Source: Lysinibacillus sp. FSL M8-0337 (GTDB lineage Bacteria > Bacillota > Bacilli > Bacillales_A > Planococcaceae). From it: a stretch of 64,000 bases of DNA. The notes below the pieces were generated by a model. It saw only the letters and a program-made list of their open reading frames with translations. It was not told the DNA's origin and ran no database searches. The stretch covers positions 2,604,001-2,668,000 of the forward strand of contig NZ_CP151996.1 in the NCBI RefSeq assembly GCF_038593855.1, read 5' to 3'. The position numbers and the translations under genes were made by a program. This document shows positions 24,211 to 32,326 of this stretch, piece by piece. How positions within the stretch are numbered: the first letter of the stretch is position 1; every line of letters starts with the position of its first letter.

Positions 24211-24573
24211 TTGAAAATATTTGTTGCAATTGGCTTAGGAGGATGTTTAGGCGCTATTTCCCGCTATTATATTAGTATGCTAGCTGCAAATACGGCGGTC
24301 TTTCCATTTTCAACACTTTGCATTAATTTAGTTGGCTGTTTTTGTTTAGCCTTCCTTTTCACCACCTTTACTAACCGCACGCCCCTTGTACTCGGCATTG
24401 GTACAGGCTTTTTAGGAGCCTTTACTACCTTCTCGACCTTTTCTGTAGAGACACTTTTACTGTTGGAAAATAGTAAATGGGGACAAGCACTCGCCTATTG
24501 TTTGATGAGTGTGTTCGGTGGTCTAGTATGCGCTTGGCTAGGTGCTCTACTTGCAAGGAGGCGGATGCAATGA
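24211..24573 (+). CDS. crcB: Fluoride efflux channel subunit CrcB (Fluc), first copy
   Basis: A 120-residue, four-helix Fluc/CrcB protein that exports fluoride as a dual-topology dimer. The signatures are GGCLGAISRYYISMLAANTA, the INLVGCFCLAFLFTTFTNR pore helix Asn, and GTGFLGAFTTFSTFSVETLL with the phenylalanine/serine-lined path. The start is TTG 24211, nine bases after AAGGAG. It overlaps the second crcB by four bases. Paired copies in Bacilli usually make an obligate heterodimer with each subunit inserted in one orientation, which is the likely reason for the pair here. No fluoride riboswitch is visible upstream. Confidence 0.93.
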   Translation: MKIFVAIGLGGCLGAISRYYISMLAANTAVFPFSTLCINLVGCFCLAFLFTTFTNRTPLVLGIGTGFLGAFTTFSTFSVETLLLLENSKWGQALAYCLMSVFGGLVCAWLGALLARRRMQ

Positions 24574-24932
24574 TATTAGTTGGAATAGGCGGATTTTTAG
24601 GTGCATTAGCAAGGTTTTACTTAGGTAAATGGATTGTTAGTACATATCCTTGGGCTACCTTTGTCATCAACATAACAGGTTCCTTTGTACTCGGTTTGTT
24701 AGTTGGTGCACATCTAAGTGATGCGCTATGGCATTTCTTAGGAATTGGCTTTTTAGGTGCTTATACAACGTTTTCAACATTTGGGTTTGAAACATTGCAA
24801 CTAATCGAAAAGAAACAATGGCATCTAGCGTTCCGTTATGTTTGTAGTACAGTAATTGTCGGATTGCTCTTTGCAGCACTAGGGCTTTCCCTTATGCAGG
24901 GCGTCCTTAAAACATTAGAGGTGATTTTTTGA
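24570..24932 (+). CDS. crcB: Fluoride efflux channel subunit CrcB (Fluc), second copy
   Basis: A 120-residue partner of the preceding CrcB: GGFLGALARFYLGKWIVSTY, then FVINITGSFVLGLLVGAH with the conserved Asn, then GIGFLGAYTTFSTFGFETLQ. ATG 24570 overlaps the first gene's stop (ATGA), with AAGGAGGCGG upstream inside the first gene, so translation is coupled and subunits are made in equal amounts. The charge pattern differs between copies, as expected for fixed opposite topologies. A longer frame to 24477 lies inside the first gene and is rejected. Confidence 0.93.
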   Translation: MILVGIGGFLGALARFYLGKWIVSTYPWATFVINITGSFVLGLLVGAHLSDALWHFLGIGFLGAYTTFSTFGFETLQLIEKKQWHLAFRYVCSTVIVGLLFAALGLSLMQGVLKTLEVIF

Positions 24933-25276
24933 CACAACCCACAATCGAGCAGCTTCAAACTTTAGAGGCTGAAATTGAACATACATTATATACATTAATT
25001 GACTTAGAACTTGATGAAGCTTACCAAGAAATGACGACTCTATTTGCCAAATTACTCGCAAAGGTGCAAGCAGCGCACTTAATAGATTATAAGCTTGATG
25101 TACTAGTAGAACCTAATAATTACGCTAGCGAAACATGCATATTACTCAAGAGTTTACTAGAAGCAAAAAACAGGCCCAACAAAAGACATCAGCTTTTAAC
25201 GCATCGCATCATTTTAAAAATTTGGCTGCGTAAAAATCGACACTTTATAGATGAGTTATTACCACAAATGTTTTAA
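24929..25276 (+). CDS. Hypothetical protein coupled to crcB, 115 residues
   Basis: The start is TTG 24929, overlapping the crcB stop by four bases, with AGAGGTGA upstream. It encodes a helical, charged, soluble protein: TIEQLQTLEAEIEHTLYTLI, then DEAYQEMTTLFAKLLAKVQA, then LLTHRIILKIWLRKNRHFID. No domain recognised. The tight overlap makes it part of the crcB operon, and the terminator at 25307 follows. Whether it modulates fluoride export is inference from position only. Confidence 0.6.
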   Translation: MTQPTIEQLQTLEAEIEHTLYTLIDLELDEAYQEMTTLFAKLLAKVQAAHLIDYKLDVLVEPNNYASETCILLKSLLEAKNRPNKRHQLLTHRIILKIWLRKNRHFIDELLPQMF

Positions 25277-25306
25277 AAACGTTGGACAACCACGGCATAG
25301 CCAAAG

Positions 25307-25348
25307 AGTGTTAGATTGATTAAGTTCAATCTAACACTTCTTTTTTTG
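25307..25348 (+). terminator. Terminator of the crcB operon
   Basis: A 13-bp perfect stem AGTGTTAGATTGA/TCAATCTAACACT, loop of six, then TCTTTTTTT on the plus strand. Confidence 0.85.
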
Positions 25349-25567
25349 CTATGTACTAGTTTGCGCATTCTATAAAATTGCCTCCTCTACAAGCTTAAAT
25401 TCCCAAACATTTTCCCTAGTAATAAAATCAATAAATATTTTCCCTTCTCTTTTTGAGCCTATTTTCTATACTAATAAAATCTTATTTATGCTACTTCAAC
25501 ATAGAAAAATGCTTATTTTCACGAAACCTTTCTTCCATCTTGGCGTTTATTACTTATGAGAACTAAA

Positions 25568-25582
25568 TGAAAATCGTTATCA
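25568..25582. promoter_or_regulatory. Fur-like operator
   Basis: TGAAAATCGTTATCA matches the 7-1-7 Fur consensus TGATAATNATTATCA at 12 of the 14 specified positions. It extends as a palindrome (AAATGA..TCATTT). It lies 37 bases before the DUF418 start, where it could block a promoter. Confidence 0.5.
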
Positions 25583-25618
25583 TTTCGTTCTATATAAACA
25601 TTTTTGAGAGGTGTTTTG

Positions 25619-26824
25619 ATGGAAAGAATAAAATTATTGGATGTTGCGAGAGGACTAGCCATAATTGGCACACTGGGAACGAATATTTGGATTTTTGGAT
25701 CAGCCGGCTATTCAGTCGATTTAGATGAAACTGATATTTCAAGGATTGGCTCATATATATCTAAGTTTTCAGATTATTTGACGAACGGGAAATTTCTTGG
25801 CTTATTAACGATTATGTTCGGCATTGGCATGCAATTGAAATATGCTAGTTTCCAAAATAGAGGGCTCCCTTGGTTTAAACTGTACCTATGGTCTATGATA
25901 TTGCTTTTTTTAGATGGGGTTCTTCATTTTATATTTGTTTTTGAATTTGATGTATTAATGAGTTATTCCCTAACAGGTATCCTCGTTGCATTTATTATTC
26001 AACGCTCAGAGCGAGTCATGAAAATTTGTATGTTTGTTGCAGCTAGTATTCACCTTTTTCACCAAGTCGTAGAAGGTTTTCTTATGGACAAAATTATGAC
26101 GACTCAACTTGCACGAACATTGTTTCCAAACAATCCATATGCCAATCTAAGTGCTAATCGTAGTAGTATCGCTGAACAAGCAGCACTAGTTCGTCAGGAG
26201 AATCAATTGCTTGAGATATCTGGGTTTTCATGGTGGGAGCAAGTTGTGTACCGGCTAGAACATTTTTGGGTTTTACGCTCAGAAGCGATTATGATTTTAC
26301 CAATGAATGTTTTCTTATTTTTACTTGGTGTCTTCCTCGTTAGAAAAGGTTTATTGAAAATGGATGAACACGGCATTCGACTGCAAAATCGCCTACTATG
26401 GATTGGATTAGGTATTGGTATCCCATTAAATGCTCTATCGTTTTTTAGTACTCAATTTGTCGTTTTAGACCGCTATGTTTTTGCCCCTGTTTTATCACTG
26501 GGTTATCTCGGTCTTGTCTTTTTAATCGCCCGCCATCAAAAGTTCGTTAAAGCCCAACATTATATTAGTAATGTTGGCAAAATGGCACTTACATGCTATA
26601 TCGCGCAAAATATCATCGCATCCTTTTTGTTCTATAATTGGGGACTCGGCCTATCCAACCATTATAGTCAACCATTAATCCACGCATCTTGGCTAGGCAT
26701 TACGTTGTTTATGATTGGATTTTCTACTTTATGGTTACGAAAATATAAACAAGGTCCCATTGAAACCATCTGGCGTAAACTTGGCAATATTCCTGTGAAA
26801 CGCCATCTACAAAAATTAACGTAA
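25619..26824 (+). CDS. DUF418 family membrane protein
   Basis: A 401-residue polytopic protein of the DUF418/YeiB group. The start LLDVARGLAIIGTLGTNIWI and the C-terminal region (NVGKMALTCYIAQNIIASFL, then NWGLGLSNHYSQP) are family signatures related to acyltransferase-3-like and putative transport proteins. About nine or ten membrane helices are visible, with a large loop around residues 160-210. The function is unknown in the family. ATG 25619 follows GAGAGGTG. A Fur-like box just upstream suggests iron-regulated expression, which is unusual information for this family. Confidence 0.85.
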   Translation: MERIKLLDVARGLAIIGTLGTNIWIFGSAGYSVDLDETDISRIGSYISKFSDYLTNGKFLGLLTIMFGIGMQLKYASFQNRGLPWFKLYLWSMILLFLDGVLHFIFVFEFDVLMSYSLTGILVAFIIQRSERVMKICMFVAASIHLFHQVVEGFLMDKIMTTQLARTLFPNNPYANLSANRSSIAEQAALVRQENQLLEISGFSWWEQVVYRLEHFWVLRSEAIMILPMNVFLFLLGVFLVRKGLLKMDEHGIRLQNRLLWIGLGIGIPLNALSFFSTQFVVLDRYVFAPVLSLGYLGLVFLIARHQKFVKAQHYISNVGKMALTCYIAQNIIASFLFYNWGLGLSNHYSQPLIHASWLGITLFMIGFSTLWLRKYKQGPIETIWRKLGNIPVKRHLQKLT

Positions 26825-26845
26825 TCCCTTTGATTGCATAGCGAC

Positions 26846-26897
26846 ATTAAAACATGTATGTTCTTCCTAATGACCGTTGGCATACATGTTTTAATTT
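26846..26897 (+). terminator. Terminator after the DUF418 gene
   Basis: A 15-bp perfect stem (26846-26860 with 26881-26895) enclosing a 20-base loop, just after the DUF418 stop. Confidence 0.6.
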
Positions 26898-27046
26898 GCA
26901 GCCTCATGTTTAAACTGACATTATAAAAACTCTACTTTCTGGCTATTTCAAAATAACGTCAATTATTATTACAATAAAGTAATATAGAAATATGATTAAG
27001 ACATCGTCACCTAGCTTTAACGTATAAGATGAGGAGTACACTAAAT

Positions 27047-27865
27047 ATGAAAAAAACACTGACAATCGCTGGTTCTGCCGCACGTGGCGGAGCTGGTATT
27101 CAAGCAGATTTAAAAACTTTCCAAGAACTAGGCGTGTACGGCACTTCTGCCATTACGGCCTTTGTAGCAACACATCCTCGAACTAATCAAGGCGTTTTTA
27201 CGCAATCATTAGACGTTATTGAGGCACAGCTCCATACAATTGCGACGCAAATTGGCATCGATGCTTTAAAAACAGGGATGCTATTCACCAAAGATATCAT
27301 TGAGCTTGTGTCAGACTGGCTCTCTACTGTTCAGGTCAAACATGTCGTAATTGACCCTGTTATGTTCGGTAAAGTAGGAACTGCATTAATGGAAGAAGGT
27401 GCCATGTCTTCTTTAAAGGATAAACTATTACCACATGCAACAATTATGACCCCTAATATGCCTGAAGCAGAATATTTGCTCGGTGGTAAGAAACTTACAT
27501 CTGCAACTGATTTACAGGATGCAGCCCGTGATTTACATAAGCTTGGCACGCAATTTGTACTCGTAAAAGGTGGTCGTCTCGATGGTCCCGCAACGGATGT
27601 ATTATATGATGGCGTACGCATGGTAACATTGGAAGCCCCACGTATTGATACTATTCATACAAATGGTGCGGGTTGTTCATATTCTGCAGCGATTACTGCT
27701 GGATTAGCACAAGATCTAAGTGTTGAAGAGGCTGTTATGCAAGCTAAAAAGTTTGTTACTGCTGGCATTCGTCGAGCTATACCATTTGAAGCCGTTGCTG
27801 GTGCCATCGACCATCGTGCCTATAAAGTGTTTGGTGAACATGATATTACAGTTACGCGAAACTAG
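27047..27865 (+). CDS. pdxK: Pyridoxine/pyridoxal kinase (PdxK, ThiD-like ribokinase fold)
   Basis: A 272-residue kinase that phosphorylates pyridoxine, pyridoxal or HMP for vitamin B6/thiamine salvage. Family marks: GGAGIQADLKTFQELGVYGT near the N-terminus, KTGMLFTKDIIELVS, VVIDPVMFGKVGTAL, TPNMPEAEYLLGG, FVLVKGGRLDGPATDVLYDG and the catalytic HTNGAGCSYSAAITAGL. The Cys in the catalytic loop and length point to the B. subtilis PdxK branch rather than true ThiD. An oddity is GSAARGGAG where relatives have GSDSSGGAG. ATG 27047 lies nine bases after GAGGAG. No TPP riboswitch is seen upstream. Confidence 0.85.
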   Translation: MKKTLTIAGSAARGGAGIQADLKTFQELGVYGTSAITAFVATHPRTNQGVFTQSLDVIEAQLHTIATQIGIDALKTGMLFTKDIIELVSDWLSTVQVKHVVIDPVMFGKVGTALMEEGAMSSLKDKLLPHATIMTPNMPEAEYLLGGKKLTSATDLQDAARDLHKLGTQFVLVKGGRLDGPATDVLYDGVRMVTLEAPRIDTIHTNGAGCSYSAAITAGLAQDLSVEEAVMQAKKFVTAGIRRAIPFEAVAGAIDHRAYKVFGEHDITVTRN

Positions 27866-27899
27866 TCATACTGGAACAGGGCTAGTAGTTATTAAAAGC

Positions 27900-27945
27900 A
27901 AAAAAATCCGTGTAGAGCCTTTTACGGGCACAGCGGATTTTTTTA
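27900..27945. terminator. Terminator between convergent genes
   Basis: A stem AAAAAATCCG/CGGATTTTTT with a 23-base loop, T-runs on both strands, between pdxK (ends 27865) and the minus-strand gene ending at 27980. Confidence 0.7.
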
Positions 27946-27979
27946 TTTGTGCTATCGTTGAAGACTAAATGCTAGTTTC

Positions 27980-28282
27980 TTAAAAAGAATAGGCACGCAT
28001 AACTTGGCATATTTCTACATGATAATGACTGTACCATTTTTCTTTACCTAATTGTTGTGCTACAACATGTTGTGCATTGTTTTTCCACTGTTGAATCGCC
28101 TCTAACGATTCCCAATACGATACAGTAATCCCCTGCCCCTCGGCATTTCTTGTACTTGCCACACGAAGAAAACCTGACTGCTGTTTTGCTAATGCTTCAA
28201 TGGCATCCGCCATTTTGGCATATCCTTCGTTGTCGTTATCCGTCCGTTGTGATGTGAAAATAACAGCATAATAACTATCCAT
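27980..28282 (-). CDS. Antibiotic-biosynthesis-monooxygenase (ABM) domain protein, YqjZ-like
   Basis: A 100-residue dimeric alpha/beta-barrel (ABM) protein. Marks: YYAVIFTSQRTDNDNEGYAK, MADAIEALAKQQSGFLRVAS (with the conserved GFL), the strand GITVSYWESLEAIQQWKNNA, and the end EKWYSHYHVEICQVMRAYSF, which is characteristic of YqjZ. Members include haem-degrading and quinol monooxygenases, but the active-site residues vary and this branch has no proven activity. It is transcribed alone, divergent from the two-component system at 28612. Confidence 0.8.
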   Translation of the reverse strand: MDSYYAVIFTSQRTDNDNEGYAKMADAIEALAKQQSGFLRVASTRNAEGQGITVSYWESLEAIQQWKNNAQHVVAQQLGKEKWYSHYHVEICQVMRAYSF

Positions 28283-28611
28283 CCTTTACTCCCCCCTCCT
28301 CTTTCACTACTATTGTATACGAAAAATCCTATCCATTTAATTTCAATAAGCTATGTCGTGGCAGTTATGCAAACTTCCGTTAGTATACATTGTAGTACTA
28401 CCCTTTATAATGGAGGTATGTACCATAGAACTAACTTTTAGTCATTATGCGATAGCGATTTCTATTGATTTAATTTACTAAATGATAACTTGGTGGTCCA
28501 CACTAAAGATAGCTTAATGTAAAAAAAAACAGGATGATGTACTATTTTTTCAGTTTGCCTTCATTTTAGCATAGTATAATAATTTGAATATGGAAACAGG
28601 AGGGAACTAAA
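28283..28611. other. Divergent intergenic region
   Basis: No gene found. A good -10 (TATAAT at about 28575-28580) lies upstream of the response regulator gene, but no convincing -35 goes with it. No riboswitch recognised. Confidence 0.4.
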
Positions 28612-29292
28612 ATGAAAATATTACTGGCAGAAGATGATAGTCGACTACGTAAAAATATTGTTCATATTTTAAAAAAAGAATTCCACCATGTTGCATCTGT
28701 CGATAATGGACAAGATGCCCTGAACAATACATTTTCTGAACAGTACGATTTAGTGATTTTAGATTGGATGATGCCTCAGCTAAGTGGTATTGCTGTTTGT
28801 CAGCAGTTACGACAAAGTGGCTTTAATGGCTGTATTTTAATGCTAACTGCCAAGGACGATACAGAAGATATCATTACAGGACTTGATAGTGGCGCTGACG
28901 ATTATTTAGTAAAACCCTTTAAGATGGAGGAACTGTTAGCCAGGGTTCGGGCATTACTGCGTAGAAAAAATAAAGTGATTGAGCAAGTTGTCAAAGTAGA
29001 AAATTTAACTTTACAAGTCGATGCACGTACGTTTTTGCTTAATAATACCGAAGTAGAATTAACTAAAAATGAATTTTTACTGCTTGAATATTTATTTTTA
29101 AATAAAGGTCGTGTTCTAACAAGAGAACAAATATGCATTTATATTTGGGGCTATGATTATGATGTGTCCAACAATTCATTAGATGCTTTAGTAAAGCTTG
29201 TTCGAAAAAAAATTGATGATGGGCAAGTCAAATCACGCATTCAAAATGTGCGGGGCATTGGCTATAAATTGAGGGAATCTCATGTTTCATAA
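28612..29292 (+). CDS. OmpR-family response regulator
   Basis: A 226-residue regulator. The receiver domain (1-115) has acidic pocket ILLAEDDSRL, phosphoacceptor Asp in LVILDWMMPQLSG (about residue 51), Thr in LMLTAKDD and Lys in LVKPFKMEELLARVR. The winged helix (about 125-220) has LTKNEFLLLEYLFLNKGRVL, the recognition helix NSLDALVKLVRKKID and wing IQNVRGIGYKLRE. It is followed by the kinase with an 11-base overlap, so they form one unit. Strong AGGAGGG precedes ATG. Targets are not known; the convergent metal/flavin operon is a neighbour only. Confidence 0.95.
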   Translation: MKILLAEDDSRLRKNIVHILKKEFHHVASVDNGQDALNNTFSEQYDLVILDWMMPQLSGIAVCQQLRQSGFNGCILMLTAKDDTEDIITGLDSGADDYLVKPFKMEELLARVRALLRRKNKVIEQVVKVENLTLQVDARTFLLNNTEVELTKNEFLLLEYLFLNKGRVLTREQICIYIWGYDYDVSNNSLDALVKLVRKKIDDGQVKSRIQNVRGIGYKLRESHVS

Positions 29293-30520
29293 AACAAGAA
29301 AAAAATTATCTTATTTGTATGCCACACTGTATTTTTTATTATTTTCACTATTTATTATTGTTCTTTATTTTGCTCTTGTTAAATTGATGGAAAATCAACA
29401 AATACAAGAATTAGAAGCGTTTTATATAAAACAAGAACATGATTATTTTGAATATGCAAATGACAACAAAAAAACCGTGAGCTATGACCCAAACCGGAAT
29501 TATTTTTATTATATCTATACAAACGATCATCAATTTATCCATGGGGATGAATCTGTTAGAGGGCTTAAAACACAAGTAGAAAAAGTCTTTTCGCAAGACC
29601 GTCAAGTTCACGATGTCGTACGTCGTTTCGAATGGCAAGAACAGCATTTCCTTATAATTAAAAAGCCGATTAACTATCATGAAAAAGTAGTCGGCTATAT
29701 ACTGATTGGGAAATCTGTAACAACACAACATCACTTTTTTCAAAAAGTAAGTGAGTTACTGCTACTATTAGCGTGTATTTCAACGATTTTAATCGGGTTA
29801 CTAAGCTACTACATGGCTGGCAAAGCGATGGTTCCTATTCAATGGTCATTTGATAAACAAAAAAAGTTTGTTTCGGATGCCTCTCATGAATTGCGCACAC
29901 CACTTAGTATTTTTTATAGTTCACTCGATATTTTAGAACTTGAGGAAGCAAAGCATTTAACTCCTTTTGGCAAAGAATTAATTACGGATTTAAAAGATGA
30001 GGCCCAATTAATGAAAGCACTGCTTGATAAACTATTATTTTTAGCGCGCCACGATCAACAGCAGGGCTTAGCTCATCAAGAAGTATTACAGCTATCTACT
30101 ATGCTTGAAAAAATAAGTACTAAATTTCAAAAAATCATGCCTGAACCCATTCAATTTTGCACACAAATAGAAGAAAACATTGAACTACTTGGCGATGCAA
30201 CAAAAATACAAGAACTGCTTTATATCCTATTAGATAATGCTATTGCCTACACAAAACAAGGTCAGATTACATTAACACTTTCAAAACAAACGAACCTTAT
30301 CACGATCGCTCTAGCAGATAGTGGTATCGGTATACCAGAGCAGGAACTTGCCATGGTGTTTGAACGCTTTTACCGCAGTGACACTTCCCGCCAACGCAAT
30401 GGGACAGGGTTAGGTCTTGCCATTGCACAAGCGATTGTGGAACAGCATGGAGGAAAAATTTATGTTACGAGTACTGTAGGAAAAGGTTCAACGTTTTATA
30501 TTGAATTTCCTGTTCAATAA
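29282..30520 (+). CDS. Sensor histidine kinase
   Basis: A 412-residue membrane kinase partner of the preceding regulator. TM1 (about 13-35), an extracytoplasmic sensor of about 125 residues, TM2 (about 158-178), then the H-box FVSDASHELRTPLSIFYSSL with phospho-His near residue 205. The catalytic domain has DNAIAYTKQGQITL (N-box), DSGIGIPEQELAMVFERFYR (G1/F) and GTGLGLAIAQAIVEQHGGKI (G2). No clear HAMP domain separates TM2 and the H-box, as in CiaH/PhoR-like short-linker kinases. The sensor domain is rich in Tyr, Asn and Lys and not recognised. Confidence 0.93.
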   Translation: MFHKTRKKLSYLYATLYFLLFSLFIIVLYFALVKLMENQQIQELEAFYIKQEHDYFEYANDNKKTVSYDPNRNYFYYIYTNDHQFIHGDESVRGLKTQVEKVFSQDRQVHDVVRRFEWQEQHFLIIKKPINYHEKVVGYILIGKSVTTQHHFFQKVSELLLLLACISTILIGLLSYYMAGKAMVPIQWSFDKQKKFVSDASHELRTPLSIFYSSLDILELEEAKHLTPFGKELITDLKDEAQLMKALLDKLLFLARHDQQQGLAHQEVLQLSTMLEKISTKFQKIMPEPIQFCTQIEENIELLGDATKIQELLYILLDNAIAYTKQGQITLTLSKQTNLITIALADSGIGIPEQELAMVFERFYRSDTSRQRNGTGLGLAIAQAIVEQHGGKIYVTSTVGKGSTFYIEFPVQ

Positions 30521-30549
30521 CATTTCTTAAATTGGCTTAAAAAGCAACA

Positions 30550-30595
30550 GCATCAGCTTATTTCCTCTCAAGAAATAAGCTGATGCTTTTATTTT
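30550..30595. terminator. Shared terminator of the kinase and the ApbE operon
   Basis: A 15-bp perfect stem GCATCAGCTTATTTC/GAAATAAGCTGATGC with a 7-base loop and TTTTATTTT on the plus strand; the end of the convergent minus-strand operon overlaps it (stop at 30589). Confidence 0.8.
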
Positions 30596-31155
30596 GAGCT
30601 CCTTAATGCTTGTGGAACTGTTTTGTCTTTTGTCTTCCTTCCTTGGCTGACCATTCTTGCTATCAATATTGAGAGAACACAACCTGCGGACGTAAAATAG
30701 AACAGCAGGATATATATGTTGTCTGTATCACTCCCAATAAGTATGCCGTGTAAAAGAGATAGGAGCCAAGCTGGCAATACGAGAAAGTGGATTGATTTCC
30801 ATATTGAGCGATTCATCGTTTTCAACCATAAATCTGAAGTTAATAGTACTAGTAAAAATAAGTAAAAAGCAATTATCCCAAGGCCAGAGGCAATCGGTTG
30901 ATAATGAGATGAAAAAGGGAGTAGCACTTCCACTAATGCATAGGGCTCGTAGTTATCAATGATGAGCACGAACATATGCGCAACAACGGTTATTAGACCT
31001 AACCACCCCGCATTTTGATGAACTTGGTAAATTAAATTTTTATGTGATTTGACAAACGTCGATTTTCTTAACAAACCAAATACAATAGACACTGTAAAAT
31101 AAAAATATGCTAAAAACCCTAATAACCGTATCCATTCCCATGTACTTGTTAACAT
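30589..31155 (-). CDS. Ferric-reductase-like transmembrane protein
   Basis: A 188-residue protein with five to six membrane helices. Two helices each carry a His pair spaced for transmembrane haem ligation: VHQNAGWLGLITVVAHMFVL (spacing 14) and SIHFLVLPAWLLSLLHGILI (spacing 13). This is the cytochrome b-type core of ferric reductase-like domains (FRE/MsrQ superfamily) without any flavin or NAD(P)H domain. ATG 31155 overlaps the ApbE stop; GGGGGAG precedes it. As last gene of the operon it could pass electrons across the membrane to a flavin carrier, but that is inference. The longer frame to 31227 is rejected. Confidence 0.8.
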   Translation of the reverse strand: MLTSTWEWIRLLGFLAYFYFTVSIVFGLLRKSTFVKSHKNLIYQVHQNAGWLGLITVVAHMFVLIIDNYEPYALVEVLLPFSSHYQPIASGLGIIAFYLFLLVLLTSDLWLKTMNRSIWKSIHFLVLPAWLLSLLHGILIGSDTDNIYILLFYFTSAGCVLSILIARMVSQGRKTKDKTVPQALRSSK

Positions 31156-32072
31156 ATTTTCTCCCCCGTCATTGCCCAGTAACCTGCTTGATTTTCTTTT
31201 ACAATAAAACGTGCACTGCGGTCGCATATTGCTTCAAGCCATTGTTGCTGTTTGGTGTCATCCACTAAAAAGCAAAGTTTTGCTCCAACTTCTGCATCAC
31301 ATAATGATGATGTTACGACCGTTGCTTGTATTACATCCGTGATCGCAACGTTTCCTGTTTGACCATTTAATAAATGATGCTTACTGTTTTCTCCTTGGGT
31401 CCAACTTCTATAAATTCGATTAGAGGTAGCAATAGCGCCTGAAGCCATTTTTATAGCGCTTATTTCTTTGTCCACATCATAGGGATCGGCAACACCAATC
31501 GTCCATATTTTTTCACCTGACGACCACATTTTCATATCCCCACCCCCATCTATTAAGCCGTATTCAGGAGCTATCTCCGCCTCAAGCCATTGCGCTAATT
31601 TTTCAATAGCATAGCCTTTTGCGAAACCCCCTAAATCAATTTCTTGCTGTGCTATTTTCATAACTTGTTGATTGCTTAAAAACTGAAAAGGATTACCTGC
31701 TATGATAGGTTGGTTGTACATTGCCTCCTTTTCAATTGTGGTAAACGGAAAAGATTGATTGTAGCCATGTTGTTCAAGTTGTAATTTTAAATACGGTGAA
31801 AATAAACCATTTGTACGAAGATAATAGTCATTGGCCTGCACTAAACAATCGTAGAGATCATCACTTAATTGTAATGTTTGCCCGATTTCCAGATTATTCA
31901 ATTGCCAAAGTTCATTGTTCGTGCCAAACCTCGACCACTCTTGCGCTACGTAACGAAGCCACTTTTCAGCTTTTTCTTGCCAATTCGTTTTATTACTCTT
32001 TGCTATAGCTAGATAAAATTCCGTATTCATTACTTGTAATGTCAATGTATCCACTGTCATCATCCCTATCAA
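31149..32072 (-). CDS. apbE: ApbE-family FAD:protein FMN transferase
   Basis: ApbE attaches FMN covalently to Ser/Thr of target electron-transfer proteins. This 307-residue version lacks a lipobox or signal peptide. Recognisable blocks are WSRFGTNNELWQLNNL, IDLGGFAKGYAIEKLAQWLE, YGLIDGGGDMKMWSSGEKIW, WTIGVADPYD, the HHLLNGQTG box and TVVTSSLCDAEVGAKLCFL. The last two are divergent: most ApbEs read HIIDPxTG and ADALSTAL. The metal-binding Asp is kept. The start TTG 32072 overlaps the preceding stop (TTGA), implying coupling; ATG 32063 is an alternative. No obvious FMN-acceptor motif occurs in the operon. Confidence 0.85.
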   Translation of the reverse strand: MIGMMTVDTLTLQVMNTEFYLAIAKSNKTNWQEKAEKWLRYVAQEWSRFGTNNELWQLNNLEIGQTLQLSDDLYDCLVQANDYYLRTNGLFSPYLKLQLEQHGYNQSFPFTTIEKEAMYNQPIIAGNPFQFLSNQQVMKIAQQEIDLGGFAKGYAIEKLAQWLEAEIAPEYGLIDGGGDMKMWSSGEKIWTIGVADPYDVDKEISAIKMASGAIATSNRIYRSWTQGENSKHHLLNGQTGNVAITDVIQATVVTSSLCDAEVGAKLCFLVDDTKQQQWLEAICDRSARFIVKENQAGYWAMTGEKIC

Positions 32073-32308
32073 GTTCTTTTCGTTTTGCGCTCACTTTTGA
32101 CTGCTGTTTGTTTTGTTATTTCAAAATTTGTCCAATCAAGCTGTACGAGCTCTTTCTCTTTCTTTGTCATGGCCTTCTCTTCTATTTTAGAAAATTGAGC
32201 ATCAGTTGTTTCAGCTTGCGATGTGTCATTAAATTGTGATAGTAATGCAGCAGAAATAAGTACACCCGATGCGCCTAATAACCATTTTGCTTTTTTTGGA
32301 TCTTTCAT
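32069..32308 (-). CDS. Small membrane-anchored protein, 79 residues
   Basis: A short protein with an N-terminal hydrophobic anchor (KWLLGASGVLISAALLSQF, about 8-26) and a Lys/Glu/Thr-rich tail that may lie outside the cell. GGAG precedes ATG 32308 by four to five bases, and the stop overlaps the ApbE start. No family recognised. It is the second gene of the four-gene operon, between the polyacidic protein and ApbE. Confidence 0.6.
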   Translation of the reverse strand: MKDPKKAKWLLGASGVLISAALLSQFNDTSQAETTDAQFSKIEEKAMTKKEKELVQLDWTNFEITKQTAVKSERKTKRT

Positions 32309-32326
32309 CGTTCTCCACGCTCCTAC

